A stretch of 64,000 bases of DNA from Synergistaceae bacterium UBA1358 (GTDB taxonomy: Bacteria > Synergistota > Synergistia > Synergistales > Synergistaceae). The notes beneath the pieces were generated by a model. That model saw nothing but the letters and a program-made list of their open reading frames with translations, did not search any database and was not told the origin of the DNA. Below, piece by piece: positions 35,209 through 43,458 of the stretch (position 1 is its first letter; the number at the start of each line of letters is the position of its first letter). Location: the NCBI GenBank assembly GCA_002306075.1, contig DBRW01000030.1:29683-93682 (forward strand), read 5' to 3'. The position numbers and the translations under genes are program-made.

Positions 35209-36369
35209 CTAATATTTGCCTGCCAGGCCCCGCTGCATTACGGCCAGAGCGGCACCGGGTTCAACATCCAGCCCGCATGAAATGGCCGCTCTCTCTATCG
35301 CTGCCACTCCGGATATGAGCATGTGTTTGTCAAGGTTGCCCATATGTCCCATCCTGAAGCCCTTCCCGGCATAATCGCCCAGGCATGCAGCCACGAGAGA
35401 TCCCTCCGCGGCGCAGACGGCACGAAAAGCGGCATCGTCGACCGGCATATTTTCGGGATAGAGGAATATTGAAAGGGTCGGAGAGCGGTAGCCCTCCTTC
35501 GCAAGGATCCTGAATCCTATCGCCGACATCGCTTCCGCTATCAGGCGCGCATGCTCCCTGTGACGCCGGTATCTCTCTTCAAGCCCTTCCTCAAGCATGA
35601 TCCTGACCGACTCTTTGAGAGCCGAGATGTTGTTGACGGCGGGTGTCCCCCAATACTTACGAGTATCTGTCATCACGGGGATCCAGCGCGCATAGTCGAT
35701 ATAGGACTCCCTTATCGACCCCATTTCCTCGCGTTTTTTCAGCGCCCTGCTTCCGGTCCAGGTCACCGACATCCCGGGGACACAGCAGAAAGCCTTCTGT
35801 GTGCAGGTAAAGTAAACATCGATCCCCCAGGACATGTCCACCTCGACCCCGCCGCCTGCGGCGACTCCGTCTACGACAAAGAGCACCTCCGGATGCTTCT
35901 CTTTCATCATGGCAGCCATCTCTTTAAGAGGAAGTTCAACTCCCGTGGATGTCTCGACATGGGTGACGACTGCGACGGTGTATTTTCCCTCAGAGAGCTT
36001 CCTGTCCACTTCCTCCGGAGTGACAGACATGCCCCACTCTGCCTCAAGGGTCGTCATGTCAAGTCCTCTGTTTTTGCATATAGAAATGTAGCGGTCTCCG
36101 AAATGCCCGTTTGAACAGACGAGTACCTTGTCCTTCTCATTTGCGATATTCGCGATCGCCATTTCCATAGCCATAGTTCCGGAACCTGCGACAAGGAAGG
36201 CGATCCCGTCGCAGTTCATTATCGATCTCAGCTCTGCCAGAAGCTGCTGGAACTCCGCAATAAACTCCGGGTCCGTATGCGCCTTGACCTCGCTTCCCAG
36301 TTTGCTCAGCACGCTTTGCGATACAGGTACCGGGCCCGGGATCATTACCAGTCTCTTTGTCGGAATCAC
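35209..36369 (-). CDS. Class V aminotransferase (alanine/serine-glyoxylate type)
   Basis: PLP aminotransferase, 386 residues. The opening MIPGPVPVSQSVLSKLG is typical of the alanine-glyoxylate/serine-pyruvate group; VAGSGTMAMEMAIANI binds phosphate, VVDGVAAGGGVEVDMSWGIDV carries the PLP Asp, and TCTQKAFCCVPG the Schiff-base Lys. The C-terminal FRMGHMGNL block is also characteristic. In this organism it may handle alanine, serine or glycine/glyoxylate. Located alone and divergent from the EamA gene at 36551. Confidence 0.93.
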   Translation of the reverse strand: MIPTKRLVMIPGPVPVSQSVLSKLGSEVKAHTDPEFIAEFQQLLAELRSIMNCDGIAFLVAGSGTMAMEMAIANIANEKDKVLVCSNGHFGDRYISICKNRGLDMTTLEAEWGMSVTPEEVDRKLSEGKYTVAVVTHVETSTGVELPLKEMAAMMKEKHPEVLFVVDGVAAGGGVEVDMSWGIDVYFTCTQKAFCCVPGMSVTWTGSRALKKREEMGSIRESYIDYARWIPVMTDTRKYWGTPAVNNISALKESVRIMLEEGLEERYRRHREHARLIAEAMSAIGFRILAKEGYRSPTLSIFLYPENMPVDDAAFRAVCAAEGSLVAACLGDYAGKGFRMGHMGNLDKHMLISGVAAIERAAISCGLDVEPGAALAVMQRGLAGKY

Positions 36370-36550
36370 TACTATGACCTCCTGTCAGAATTCCTTGATC
36401 CTCAATATCAAGAATTATTAGAGTATTATATGATATCCGTACGATGATTGCATAATGACGTATACTCACAATGACAGTTATTGTTTTTTTTTCTGTTAAA
36501 TACTCCTGCCTTGAAGACCTTCGTTAGTAAGAGGAAAGGGCGTAGAAAAA

Positions 36551-37432
36551 ATGAGGATCAACAGTGAAGAGTTAAAGGGGGGGGTCCTTGTCGTCGCCGC
36601 AGGGATGTGCTGGGGAATGACGGGGACGATACAGGCCTTTGCGCCTGAAAAGGCCACATCTCTCACCATCGGCTCCGCAAGGGTGTTCGGAGCCGGGCTG
36701 CTGCTGCTGATATGGATCCTCTTCCGCCGCAGGGATATACTCAAGCATAAAAAGTGGGACCGGACCGGTCTCTTTGTCGCAGCATTCGGGCTGACAGCAT
36801 ATCAGTTTGCCTTCTTTTCCGCTGTAAGGCTAACCGGCGTCGCGATCGGAACGATGGTGGCCATCGGATCGGCTCCTGTGCTTGCAGGATCACTGGGCAG
36901 GCTCTTTTTCAAAGAATGCCTCTCTTCCAGATGGTTTATATCCACCCTGTTGGCGGTCACCGGATGTTCCCTCCTTGTAGCTGCGGGAAACAGCGATTTC
37001 AGCTCCGTGAGCATCCCGGGCGCCCTGCTCGCCCTCGGAGCCGCATTATCCTACGCGCTCGAGGGCGCGGGACTCAGGCTGATCGGAACGAGGGACCCCG
37101 TCGAGACCGTCTCCCTCATCTCGATATTAAGCGCCCTTATGGCGCTGCCATGGCTGATGATCGGAGACATATCGTGGATATTCAGCCTTCGCGGGATAGT
37201 CTGCGTGTTCTTCCTCTCAGTACTTACAACGATACTGCCTTTCTCGCTTTTCGCAAAAGGCATAGGGAAGATCACACTGGGAAAAGCCTATACTCTCTCC
37301 CTTTCGGAACCAATGACCGCATGGATGCTCTCCACCTTTCTTCTCGGGGAAAAGCTCTCCATTCTGGGATCTGCCGGAGTCCTCCTTCTTTTCAGCGGGA
37401 TAATCGCTCTTGCCTGTGACAAAAACAAATAA
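36551..37432 (+). CDS. EamA/DMT-family exporter
   Basis: Ten-helix drug/metabolite transporter, 293 residues, with two EamA repeats (about 10-140 and 155-290). The first repeat begins GGVLVVAAGMCWGMTGTIQAFAP; the repeat ends GCSLLVAAG and GVLLLFSGIIAL show the usual symmetry. DMT members export amino acids or small metabolites, and the substrate here is unknown. AGAGGAAAGG precedes the ATG. Unrelated in sequence detail to the second EamA gene at 40601-41509. Confidence 0.88.
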   Translation: MRINSEELKGGVLVVAAGMCWGMTGTIQAFAPEKATSLTIGSARVFGAGLLLLIWILFRRRDILKHKKWDRTGLFVAAFGLTAYQFAFFSAVRLTGVAIGTMVAIGSAPVLAGSLGRLFFKECLSSRWFISTLLAVTGCSLLVAAGNSDFSSVSIPGALLALGAALSYALEGAGLRLIGTRDPVETVSLISILSALMALPWLMIGDISWIFSLRGIVCVFFLSVLTTILPFSLFAKGIGKITLGKAYTLSLSEPMTAWMLSTFLLGEKLSILGSAGVLLLFSGIIALACDKNK

Positions 37433-37542
37433 ACGGACCTTATTTTTTAAACTTTCATATTATATGACCCTGTAGACACGATAAATTATATATATGTCAA
37501 TATATAATTTCTTTGATTTCTTTTGATATTTCAGAAAATCGC

Positions 37543-37570
37543 TTGACTTCTCTGACCTCTCGGTTATCAT
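37543..37570 (+). promoter_or_regulatory. Promoter of the lytic transglycosylase gene
   Basis: TTGACT (37543-37548), 16-bp spacer, TATCAT (37565-37570), 83 bp upstream of the ATG. Confidence 0.55.
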
Positions 37571-37652
37571 ATTCGGTGCGCAAAGAGTCCCTGTTTGGGT
37601 GAATATTCAGAATTTTTTACCCTTACAGTCCCCGAAACGCAAGGAGGTCATC

Positions 37653-38519
37653 ATGCGAAAGATATGGAAAATGCGGAAGATCTTTTTTCCGCAGGCCGCG
37701 GCGCTGCTGGCAGTACTCACTGTAGTGGCACTCTCTCCAAATGCGGGAGTATGCAGCGTCCAGGCTAACAAAATACTAAGCAACACCTCTGCTGAAGGAA
37801 CGATCATCACCACGGTCTATGAAACAAAGGATGAAGAGGGAAAGCTCGTAGTAAGGACCACCTCTCCGGTAAAAAAGAAAGTGACCGACCATCCCCGTGC
37901 CGCCTCAGCCAAAGATCCCCGCTCCGAAATATTCCATGGAGAACTGGATACATCGGTCATAAGCGCTCTGAACAGAATGGGCCTTACGCGGGAACACATC
38001 GACAAATGGATCGACAGCCATCCGAACTCAACTTTGAAAGAACTGGCAAAAATGAGCGCCGGCAAACAGCGCAAGGTCGCAAACATCGCTACCTTCATCA
38101 GGTCGATCAACAATAAGATATCTCCCATGATAGCATGGAGAGAGGCATCGGCCCTTGTTTACTACAGCTCGAAATACAACGTACCGACCGACCTGTCGGT
38201 AGGCATAGCCAAGACGGAGAGCCGTTTTAACCCGAGTGCCGTGAGCAGCAAAGGAGCCATAGGAGTAATGCAGGTGATGTGGAAAGTGCACCACGGAATG
38301 CTCAGTGCGAAAGGGATAGCGACAACGAGGGACCATATGTTCGACCCGGAACGCGGAGTAGAGGCAGGAGTCCTTCTTCTCTCACGCTACATCAACGCAT
38401 ACGGGACGGTCCAGAAGGCACTCAATAGGTATTACGGAGGCATATCGGTATCTTACCTGAAAAAGGTCAACAACAATATGGCGATGCTCCAGCGCCATTC
38501 TGAAAAAACGGGGTTCTGA
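37653..38519 (+). CDS. Secreted lytic transglycosylase (SLT domain)
   Basis: Cleaves peptidoglycan glycan strands. 288 residues with an N-terminal signal/anchor (about 1-32), a charged spacer, and a C-terminal SLT domain (about 165-280): catalytic Glu in GIAKTESRFNPSAVSSKGAIGVMQVM, then FDPERGVEAGVLLLSRYI and ALNRYYGG, all classic family-1 motifs. The mid-region includes a helix-hairpin-like stretch (LNRMGLTREHIDKWIDSHPNSTLKELAKM). ATG 37653 is preceded by AAGGAGG; a longer frame from 37599 is rejected. Monocistronic, ending at a strong terminator. Confidence 0.9.
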   Translation: MRKIWKMRKIFFPQAAALLAVLTVVALSPNAGVCSVQANKILSNTSAEGTIITTVYETKDEEGKLVVRTTSPVKKKVTDHPRAASAKDPRSEIFHGELDTSVISALNRMGLTREHIDKWIDSHPNSTLKELAKMSAGKQRKVANIATFIRSINNKISPMIAWREASALVYYSSKYNVPTDLSVGIAKTESRFNPSAVSSKGAIGVMQVMWKVHHGMLSAKGIATTRDHMFDPERGVEAGVLLLSRYINAYGTVQKALNRYYGGISVSYLKKVNNNMAMLQRHSEKTGF

Positions 38520-38547
38520 TACGGATAATATCCAACTTTTAATGCGC

Positions 38548-38590
38548 AGACCGGAGGCCGTACCCAGCAGGTACGGCCTCCGGTCTTTTG
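38548..38590 (+). terminator. Strong terminator after the transglycosylase gene
   Basis: AGACCGGAGGCCGTACC pairs exactly with GGTACGGCCTCCGGTCT (17 bp) around CAGCA, followed by TTTTG. It also lies 24 bp past the end of the converging exonuclease gene. Confidence 0.9.
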
Positions 38591-38613
38591 AGACAGTTCA
38601 TTTCATCTAAAAT

Positions 38614-39417
38614 TTAGATCTCAAAGGAACCCACGACCGCGGTGTGGTCCGAGGGGCGCTCCATAGCTCTCAGCGATCTTTCGACCCAGACCTTTCTGCT
38701 TGCTTCGGCCATAAGCTGCGTTCCGATTATGTGATCTATCCTCCAGCCTATATTCCGTGAAAGCGAATCCTTTATCCTGTAATCCCAGAAAGAGTATTCT
38801 CCCTCTCCCGGAAGGTGTTTCCTGAAGATGTCGACGAAGCCCCATGACATGACATCCGTAAATGCCTTTTTAACATCGCTGTGGAAACAGACGTGGTTCG
38901 TCTTGTTTTTTGGATTTGCCACATCAAGATCTGTCGGTGCCACGTTCAGGTCTCCTAGCCACAAAAGTTTGTCCTTCGGTGTAAATTTCCTTTCAAAAAG
39001 GCCCCTCACCCTTTGGAAAAATTTGAGCTTATAGGCGTAGTCCGGGTTGTCGATCTCTTTTCCCTGGGGGATATACGTGTTTAAGATATTCAGTTCCCCG
39101 AATCGTACAAGGACCACCCTGCACTGCTCCGATTCCTCCCTTTCAGGCTCCGCCTGGCCGTCGCCGAGGCCGAATGAAGCCTCATCGGGTTCGATCTTCG
39201 AGATCACCGCAACGCCGTTGTACGATTTCATGCCCCTGAAAAGGCAGTAGTAACCAAGATTTTCAAAAAATTCCCTGGGAAATTCCTCGTCGCGGCATTT
39301 GGTTTCCTGGAGACAGAGGATATCGGGAGCCCTTTCCGAGGTGAGAAAACTTTCCAGGACAGGAAGACGTGTTTTTACAGAATTAACATTGAAAGTGCCT
39401 ATTTTGACCAGAGACAT
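38614..39417 (-). CDS. xth: Exodeoxyribonuclease III
   Basis: AP endonuclease / 3'-5' exonuclease for base-excision repair. 267 residues. KIGTFNVNSVKTRL, LCLQETKCRDEEFP (metal Glu), LLWLGDLNVAPTDLDVANPK (catalytic Asp/Asn), SRNIGWRIDHIIGTQ and ERPSDHTAVVGSF (catalytic His) are the EEP-family motifs. ATG 39417 (MSLVKIG) follows GGGAGG; an upstream in-frame ATG at 39435 is before that site. Its leader runs antisense to the region upstream of cysE but does not overlap the attenuator. Confidence 0.96.
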   Translation of the reverse strand: MSLVKIGTFNVNSVKTRLPVLESFLTSERAPDILCLQETKCRDEEFPREFFENLGYYCLFRGMKSYNGVAVISKIEPDEASFGLGDGQAEPEREESEQCRVVLVRFGELNILNTYIPQGKEIDNPDYAYKLKFFQRVRGLFERKFTPKDKLLWLGDLNVAPTDLDVANPKNKTNHVCFHSDVKKAFTDVMSWGFVDIFRKHLPGEGEYSFWDYRIKDSLSRNIGWRIDHIIGTQLMAEASRKVWVERSLRAMERPSDHTAVVGSFEI

Positions 39418-39631
39418 TCCAAGACCTCCCTGCAAATTCTTATCAGATAACGATGTATTAAGTATACATGCAATTTGCAGAGCAGATATCGGACAGCAGG
39501 GATCCGGATCTGTTATTTCTGCTATTTTTTCTCCCCTATCCGCATAAGCCGCTGTCCAAAATGAGCCGTTTCACATCGTTTCCCTGCGCAGCACTTCAGT
39601 TTCATAGTTTGATCAAAAAATTCATAATATA

Positions 39632-39660
39632 TTGCTTTTATATTCTATCGCTGTTAGAAT
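39632..39660 (+). promoter_or_regulatory. Promoter of the cysE attenuator transcript
   Basis: TTGCTT (39632-39637), exactly 17 bp, TAGAAT (39655-39660). The start of transcription falls at about 39666-39668, so the leader peptide ATG (39668) would be at or within a base or two of the 5' end. Confidence 0.72.
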
Positions 39661-39667
39661 ATCTGCC

Positions 39668-39733
39668 ATGACGAAAAATACGGCTTCCCGCTTTACTGTA
39701 TGTTGCTGTTGTATGGAAGGTTCCGGAGACTGA
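39668..39733 (+). CDS. Poly-cysteine leader peptide (attenuator) of cysE
   Basis: A 21-codon ORF: MTKNTASRF, then TV, then four Cys codons in a row (TGT TGC TGT TGT at 39701-39712), then a short Gly/Ser-rich end and TGA at 39731. No Shine-Dalgarno is visible, and the promoter places the mRNA start at the ATG, so it is predicted leaderless. Four adjacent Cys codons are very improbable by chance and sit directly upstream of the first committed gene of cysteine synthesis. The peptide would be a sensor of charged Cys-tRNA rather than a functional product. The downstream RNA holds a matching antiterminator and terminator. Confidence 0.8.
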   Translation: MTKNTASRFTVCCCCMEGSGD

Positions 39734-39773
39734 TCCGCGATGCCTCAGTCCGGCTGTTGCGGTCATAGGCCAA

Positions 39774-39832
39774 GCAGCAGGCGAAATAATTCTTCAAAAA
39801 AACAAAAGACCTGCTGCGGCAGGTCTTTTTTA
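39774..39832 (+). terminator. Antiterminator/terminator of the cysE attenuator
   Basis: Terminator: AGACCTGC (39807-39814), loop TGCG, GCAGGTCT (39819-39826), then TTTTTATTA. Antiterminator: GCAGCAGG (39774-39781) is exactly complementary to CCTGCTGC (39810-39817) inside the terminator. The same GCAGCAG can also pair with CTGTTGC (39754-39760) or with TTGCTGT within the Cys codons (39703-39709), giving a switch governed by ribosome position. Confidence 0.8.
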
Positions 39833-39876
39833 TTAGAGGAAGCATCGGACAAATTGATTTGAAAAGGGTGATCTGG

Positions 39877-40596
39877 ATGTCGGCTTGGGAATACATCAAA
39901 AGTGATTTTGAAGCAGCTATGCGCAACGACCCTGCGATACCGAAGGGAATAAGGGGGATCCTTGAAGTCGTCTTCTGTACTCCGGGATTTCTTGCGATAA
40001 CGTTCCACAGGTTGTTCCACTTCATGCATTCGACCCTCCATATTCCCGTGCTGCCGCGTTTCCTCTCACTGATAGTGAGATGGTGGACGGGGATAGAGAT
40101 CCACCCCGGGGCAAAGATCGGGAAAGGTTTCTTTATCGACCACGGAGCGGGGGTAGTCATCGGGGAGACGGCAGAGGTCGGGGACAACGTGACCCTTTAC
40201 CAGGGAGTGACGCTTGGCGGGACCGGAAATGAAAAAGGCGCAAAGAGACATCCCACACTCGAATCGAACGTCTTCGTGGGGAGCGGCGCAAAAATTTTAG
40301 GACCGATAACTATCGGGGCAAACTCCCGGATCGGCGCAAACAGCGCAGTGCTCAAAGATGTCCCCAAAAACGCGACGGTCACAGGAATGAGAGCCAGAAT
40401 CATCAAGATCGACGGCAAAAGGGTGAGCGAATGCTCGGCCTGCATGAACCCGGAAGAACTATGGGCAAAACTTCTTAGGATGGAAGAAGAGATGGCTCTG
40501 CTGAAGAAGGAGATCAAACATCTGAAAGGGGAAAAGGAAAAACAACCCTCTCCTTCGCATGTGGAGGTCGAGATACTGCACAAAGGCAAAGAATGA
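39877..40596 (+). CDS. cysE: Serine O-acetyltransferase
   Basis: Acetylates serine with acetyl-CoA to O-acetylserine, the committed step of cysteine synthesis. 239 residues: an N-terminal helical part (1-65) with the PGFLAITFHRLFHFM segment, then a left-handed beta-helix of hexapeptide repeats (GIEIHPGAKIGKGFFIDHGAGVVIGETAEVGDNVTLYQGVTLGG) with the catalytic His, and GSGAKILGPITIGANSRIGANSAVLKDVP. The C-terminus (about 195-239) is an extra charged helix, MEEEMALLKKEIKHLKGEKEKQ. Start ATG 39877 follows AAAAGGG; a TTG at 39859 is less likely. Expression is predicted to be controlled by the Cys leader peptide and terminator just upstream. The cysteine synthase gene is not adjacent. Confidence 0.95.
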   Translation: MSAWEYIKSDFEAAMRNDPAIPKGIRGILEVVFCTPGFLAITFHRLFHFMHSTLHIPVLPRFLSLIVRWWTGIEIHPGAKIGKGFFIDHGAGVVIGETAEVGDNVTLYQGVTLGGTGNEKGAKRHPTLESNVFVGSGAKILGPITIGANSRIGANSAVLKDVPKNATVTGMRARIIKIDGKRVSECSACMNPEELWAKLLRMEEEMALLKKEIKHLKGEKEKQPSPSHVEVEILHKGKE

Positions 40597-40600
40597 ACGG

Positions 40601-41509
40601 TCAGTTATGTTCCGGATCCTTACCGGGGTCCGGGACACTTTTTTGGGAGAGATAGACCCCAAGCAGTATGAGCAGTCCGCCCGCCGCGGCAAACAGAGTG
40701 ATCCTTTCGTGAAGGACGACGGCGGCAGAGAGCATGGCTATCGGAGGGGTAAGGTATATAAGGTTGTTTGCCTTTACGGCGCCAAGCTCCCATATGACCC
40801 TGTTCCAGAGAAGAAAGCAAAGCGCGGAAGCAAATACCCCTAGAAAGATAAGGTTCCCAAAAACCTCTTTTTCGAGAAGCACTCCGGGATCCCAACTGAA
40901 AAGGGGGGTAAAAAGCAGCGGGATAAGAGTCATGATCGAATAAAAAAAGGTCTTCCTCGTTATCACTGCCGCAGAATATACGGCTCTGTCCAGATCCCTG
41001 ATAATTATCGAATAGAAGGCAAAAGAGAGCGCGGCCATTATTGCGAGCATGTCGCCGGCCGGATTGAGCTTAAGTACGAAATGGCCGTTGAAAACGATAA
41101 GAAAGACCCCTGCCAGCCCGAAGACACACCCGTAGATAAAGTTGACTGTTATCCTCTCGCTTTTTGTCATAAAATGCGATACCAGGCCTGTCATCATCGG
41201 AGCGGTCGCGACAAGCAGAGATACGTTTGATGCGGTACTGAAGGAAAGGGCAAAATTTTCACATAGAAAATAGAGCGTAACACCGGTAAGGCCCGCAAAG
41301 GCAAATTTTGCCTCGTCGCGCAGGCTCAGAGGCCACATGATCCTGGGATTTGCCGCAAAGAAAAGGATATATGCTGTCACGTACCGGTAGAAAAGGATCT
41401 CCGTAGGTGACAGATGATCAAGAAGTATTTTTGTCGAGACGAAAGTCACGCTCCATATAAAGATAACGATCAGGGCCAGAGAGTAACTCATTATTATATT
41501 TTTTCGCAT
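40601..41509 (-). CDS. EamA/DMT-family transporter
   Basis: Ten-helix transporter, 302 residues from the ATG at 41509 (an upstream ATG at 41551 lacks a ribosome site). Two EamA repeats: ALIVIFIWSVTFVSTKILLDHLSPTEILFYRY begins the first and DMLAIMAALSFAFYSIIIRDL the second; the end is GGLLILLGVYLSQ. Likely exports an amino acid or related metabolite; lying convergent with cysE (4 bp apart) raises the idea of O-acetylserine or cysteine export, as for some DMT members, but this is only context. Confidence 0.87.
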   Translation of the reverse strand: MRKNIIMSYSLALIVIFIWSVTFVSTKILLDHLSPTEILFYRYVTAYILFFAANPRIMWPLSLRDEAKFAFAGLTGVTLYFLCENFALSFSTASNVSLLVATAPMMTGLVSHFMTKSERITVNFIYGCVFGLAGVFLIVFNGHFVLKLNPAGDMLAIMAALSFAFYSIIIRDLDRAVYSAAVITRKTFFYSIMTLIPLLFTPLFSWDPGVLLEKEVFGNLIFLGVFASALCFLLWNRVIWELGAVKANNLIYLTPPIAMLSAAVVLHERITLFAAAGGLLILLGVYLSQKSVPDPGKDPEHN

Positions 41510-41618
41510 AAGCCAGAAATCCCTTTTCCTATTAAAATACAGTGTGGGCATTGTTTTTCATCTAAACCGGACCGACAGTTGATATTGTATACCGTTTTGT
41601 ATCCGGCGTCTTGATATT

Positions 41619-41647
41619 TTGCATTTTCATTATCAAATTGTTAGAAT
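41619..41647 (+). promoter_or_regulatory. Promoter of the ABC ATPase gene
   Basis: TTGCAT (41619-41624), 17-bp spacer, TAGAAT (41642-41647). Same -10 as at cysE and glmS. Confidence 0.68.
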
Positions 41648-41686
41648 CAACAGGTCATGGGAGACATTCAAAACGGGGGCAGAGAG

Positions 41687-43246
41687 ATGGAAGATAAAAA
41701 ACACCCGCTTGTAAAGATGAATAATATCGATAAGATCTTCTACGGCTCGTACGCAAACAGAAATGTCGACTTCGAGCTCCTGAGCGGAGAGGTCCACAGC
41801 ATCCTCGGCGAAAACGGTGCGGGAAAGACGACTCTGATGAACTGTCTCGCTGGCATCTACCTGCCTGACGCAGGGACCATTGAGATCGAGGGCCGTCAGG
41901 TGGTACTCACCAACCCGCGCCTGGCGATAGAGAACGGCATAGGTATGGTCCACCAGCATTTTATGCTGGTACCGGTCTTCACTGTATGGGAGAACATGGT
42001 GCTCGGTCTGAAAGACGAACCTCTGAACCTGAACAAGAACAGGATCATAGAAAAGATCCGAAAACTCTCAGATGAATACGGACTTAAAGTGGATCCGGAA
42101 GCCAAGGTGTGGCAGCTTTCCATCGGCGAACAGCAGCGGGTCGAAATACTTAAGATGCTTTACAGGGGAACAAAGGTCCTCATACTGGACGAACCCACCT
42201 CGGTCCTAACTCCCCAGGAGACGAGAGAGCTTTTCCGTACAGTCAAAAACATGGTCCGCAACGGCCATGGGATCGTCCTCATCTCACATAAGATCGAAGA
42301 GATAATGGAGGTATCGGACAGGCTCACGATCCTCAGAAAAGGTACAAAGGTCGCGACAGTCCCCGCAAAAGGGATCTCAAAAGAGGAGATCGCAGAAATG
42401 ATGGTGGGTCACCAGCTTGAAGGGATAGTCATCCCCGAGGACAGGCCCGAGCCCGGAGAGACCGTACTTGAATGCAGGGGAGTATGCGTGAAAAATGACC
42501 GCAACGTACAGGCCCTGACGGATCTGACTCTTTCACTGAGAGCCGGCGAGGTCCTCGGAGTCGCCGGCGTTGACGGCAACGGTCAGGAAGAGCTCTGCGA
42601 GGTGCTCGCCGGACTAAGGAGTCCCGAAAACGGTGTGATAGTCATAAGAGGCAGAGACATCACGGGGGCCTGCGCAAGGGAATTCATAAACTCGGGCGTG
42701 AGCTACATCCCTGCCGACAGGAAGGGAGTGGGGCTCATCCCCAACATGAACCTCGAGGAGAACATGCCCCTCAAACATTACTGGGAGCCTCCCATCGAGA
42801 CCAAAAAATATTTTATGGACTGGAAGTACATCTCCAAATTTGCATCTGAAAGGATCAAAAAATATGACGTGCTTGCCCCGTCTATGCGCGCGCCGGTAAG
42901 GGTCCTGTCGGGCGGAAATCTCCAGAAACTTATGCTTTCCAGGGAGATCTCAGACGAGACAAGGGTGATAATCGCGATGCAGCCGACCTGGGGACTTGAT
43001 GTGGGAGCAGCCGAGTTCGTGCATCAGAGGCTGATGGAGGCAAGGGACAAAGGAGTCGCGATACTGCTCATCTCCAAAGACCTTCAGGAACTAATGTCCA
43101 TATCCGACAGGCTGGCCGTCATATACAACGGTTCGATAGTCGGGATAATAGACGACCCGCGCAGTACCGACGCGGAGACCCTCGGACTGATGATGGCGGG
43201 CGTGAGGCAGGGATCTCAAAAGGATCAGCAGGGATCTCCCATTTAG
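41687..43246 (+). CDS. Duplicated ABC ATPase of the BMP-type nucleoside/simple-sugar importers
   Basis: Tandem ATP-binding protein, 519 residues, like YufO/NupO and RbsA. Domain 1: GENGAGKTT, signature LSIGEQQRVEILKML, LILDEPTSVLTPQE. Domain 2 (about 260 on): GVDGNGQEE (degenerate Walker A, usual in this family), YIPADRKGVGL, signature LSGGNLQKLMLSREI, and a Walker B changed to IIAMQPTWGLDV, again a family trait. Such ATPases work with two permeases and a BMP-family lipoprotein, normally in one operon; here no permease gene follows (rnfC does), so partners must be elsewhere. The BMP-type binding protein at 50127 is a candidate. Start 41687 is chosen over 41657 because of its spacing from the promoter. 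Confidence 0.9.
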   Translation: MEDKKHPLVKMNNIDKIFYGSYANRNVDFELLSGEVHSILGENGAGKTTLMNCLAGIYLPDAGTIEIEGRQVVLTNPRLAIENGIGMVHQHFMLVPVFTVWENMVLGLKDEPLNLNKNRIIEKIRKLSDEYGLKVDPEAKVWQLSIGEQQRVEILKMLYRGTKVLILDEPTSVLTPQETRELFRTVKNMVRNGHGIVLISHKIEEIMEVSDRLTILRKGTKVATVPAKGISKEEIAEMMVGHQLEGIVIPEDRPEPGETVLECRGVCVKNDRNVQALTDLTLSLRAGEVLGVAGVDGNGQEELCEVLAGLRSPENGVIVIRGRDITGACAREFINSGVSYIPADRKGVGLIPNMNLEENMPLKHYWEPPIETKKYFMDWKYISKFASERIKKYDVLAPSMRAPVRVLSGGNLQKLMLSREISDETRVIIAMQPTWGLDVGAAEFVHQRLMEARDKGVAILLISKDLQELMSISDRLAVIYNGSIVGIIDDPRSTDAETLGLMMAGVRQGSQKDQQGSPI

Positions 43247-43348
43247 ATGTATAATTCCACGTGCAGCCTAAAAATAAGGCTGTAAACTGAACGGATTTTC
43301 TGCTTTTGTGCGACTGCTGCTTGTGGATCCGCTATTTTTCAGCTGAGT

Positions 43349-43377
43349 CTTTTATTTTTTCATTTAAATGATAGAAT
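43349..43377 (+). promoter_or_regulatory. rnf operon promoter
   Basis: TAGAAT (43372-43377) preceded at 16-17 bp by CTTTTAT; 82 bp upstream of rnfC. The leader includes a small GCGCC/GGCGC hairpin at about 43386-43402. Confidence 0.5.
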
Positions 43378-43458
43378 CTAACCTGGCGCCTTTTCGTGGC
43401 GCTATTGGTGTTTTGTACCCCGTTTTTTTCTTAACGTACAAGAGGAGGAAAGCAAGAT

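Noticed and set aside
39660..39876. T-box riboswitch upstream of cysE
   Set aside because: No T-box sequence (AGGGTGGNACCGCG) or specifier-loop layout; the poly-Cys leader peptide explains the terminator better.
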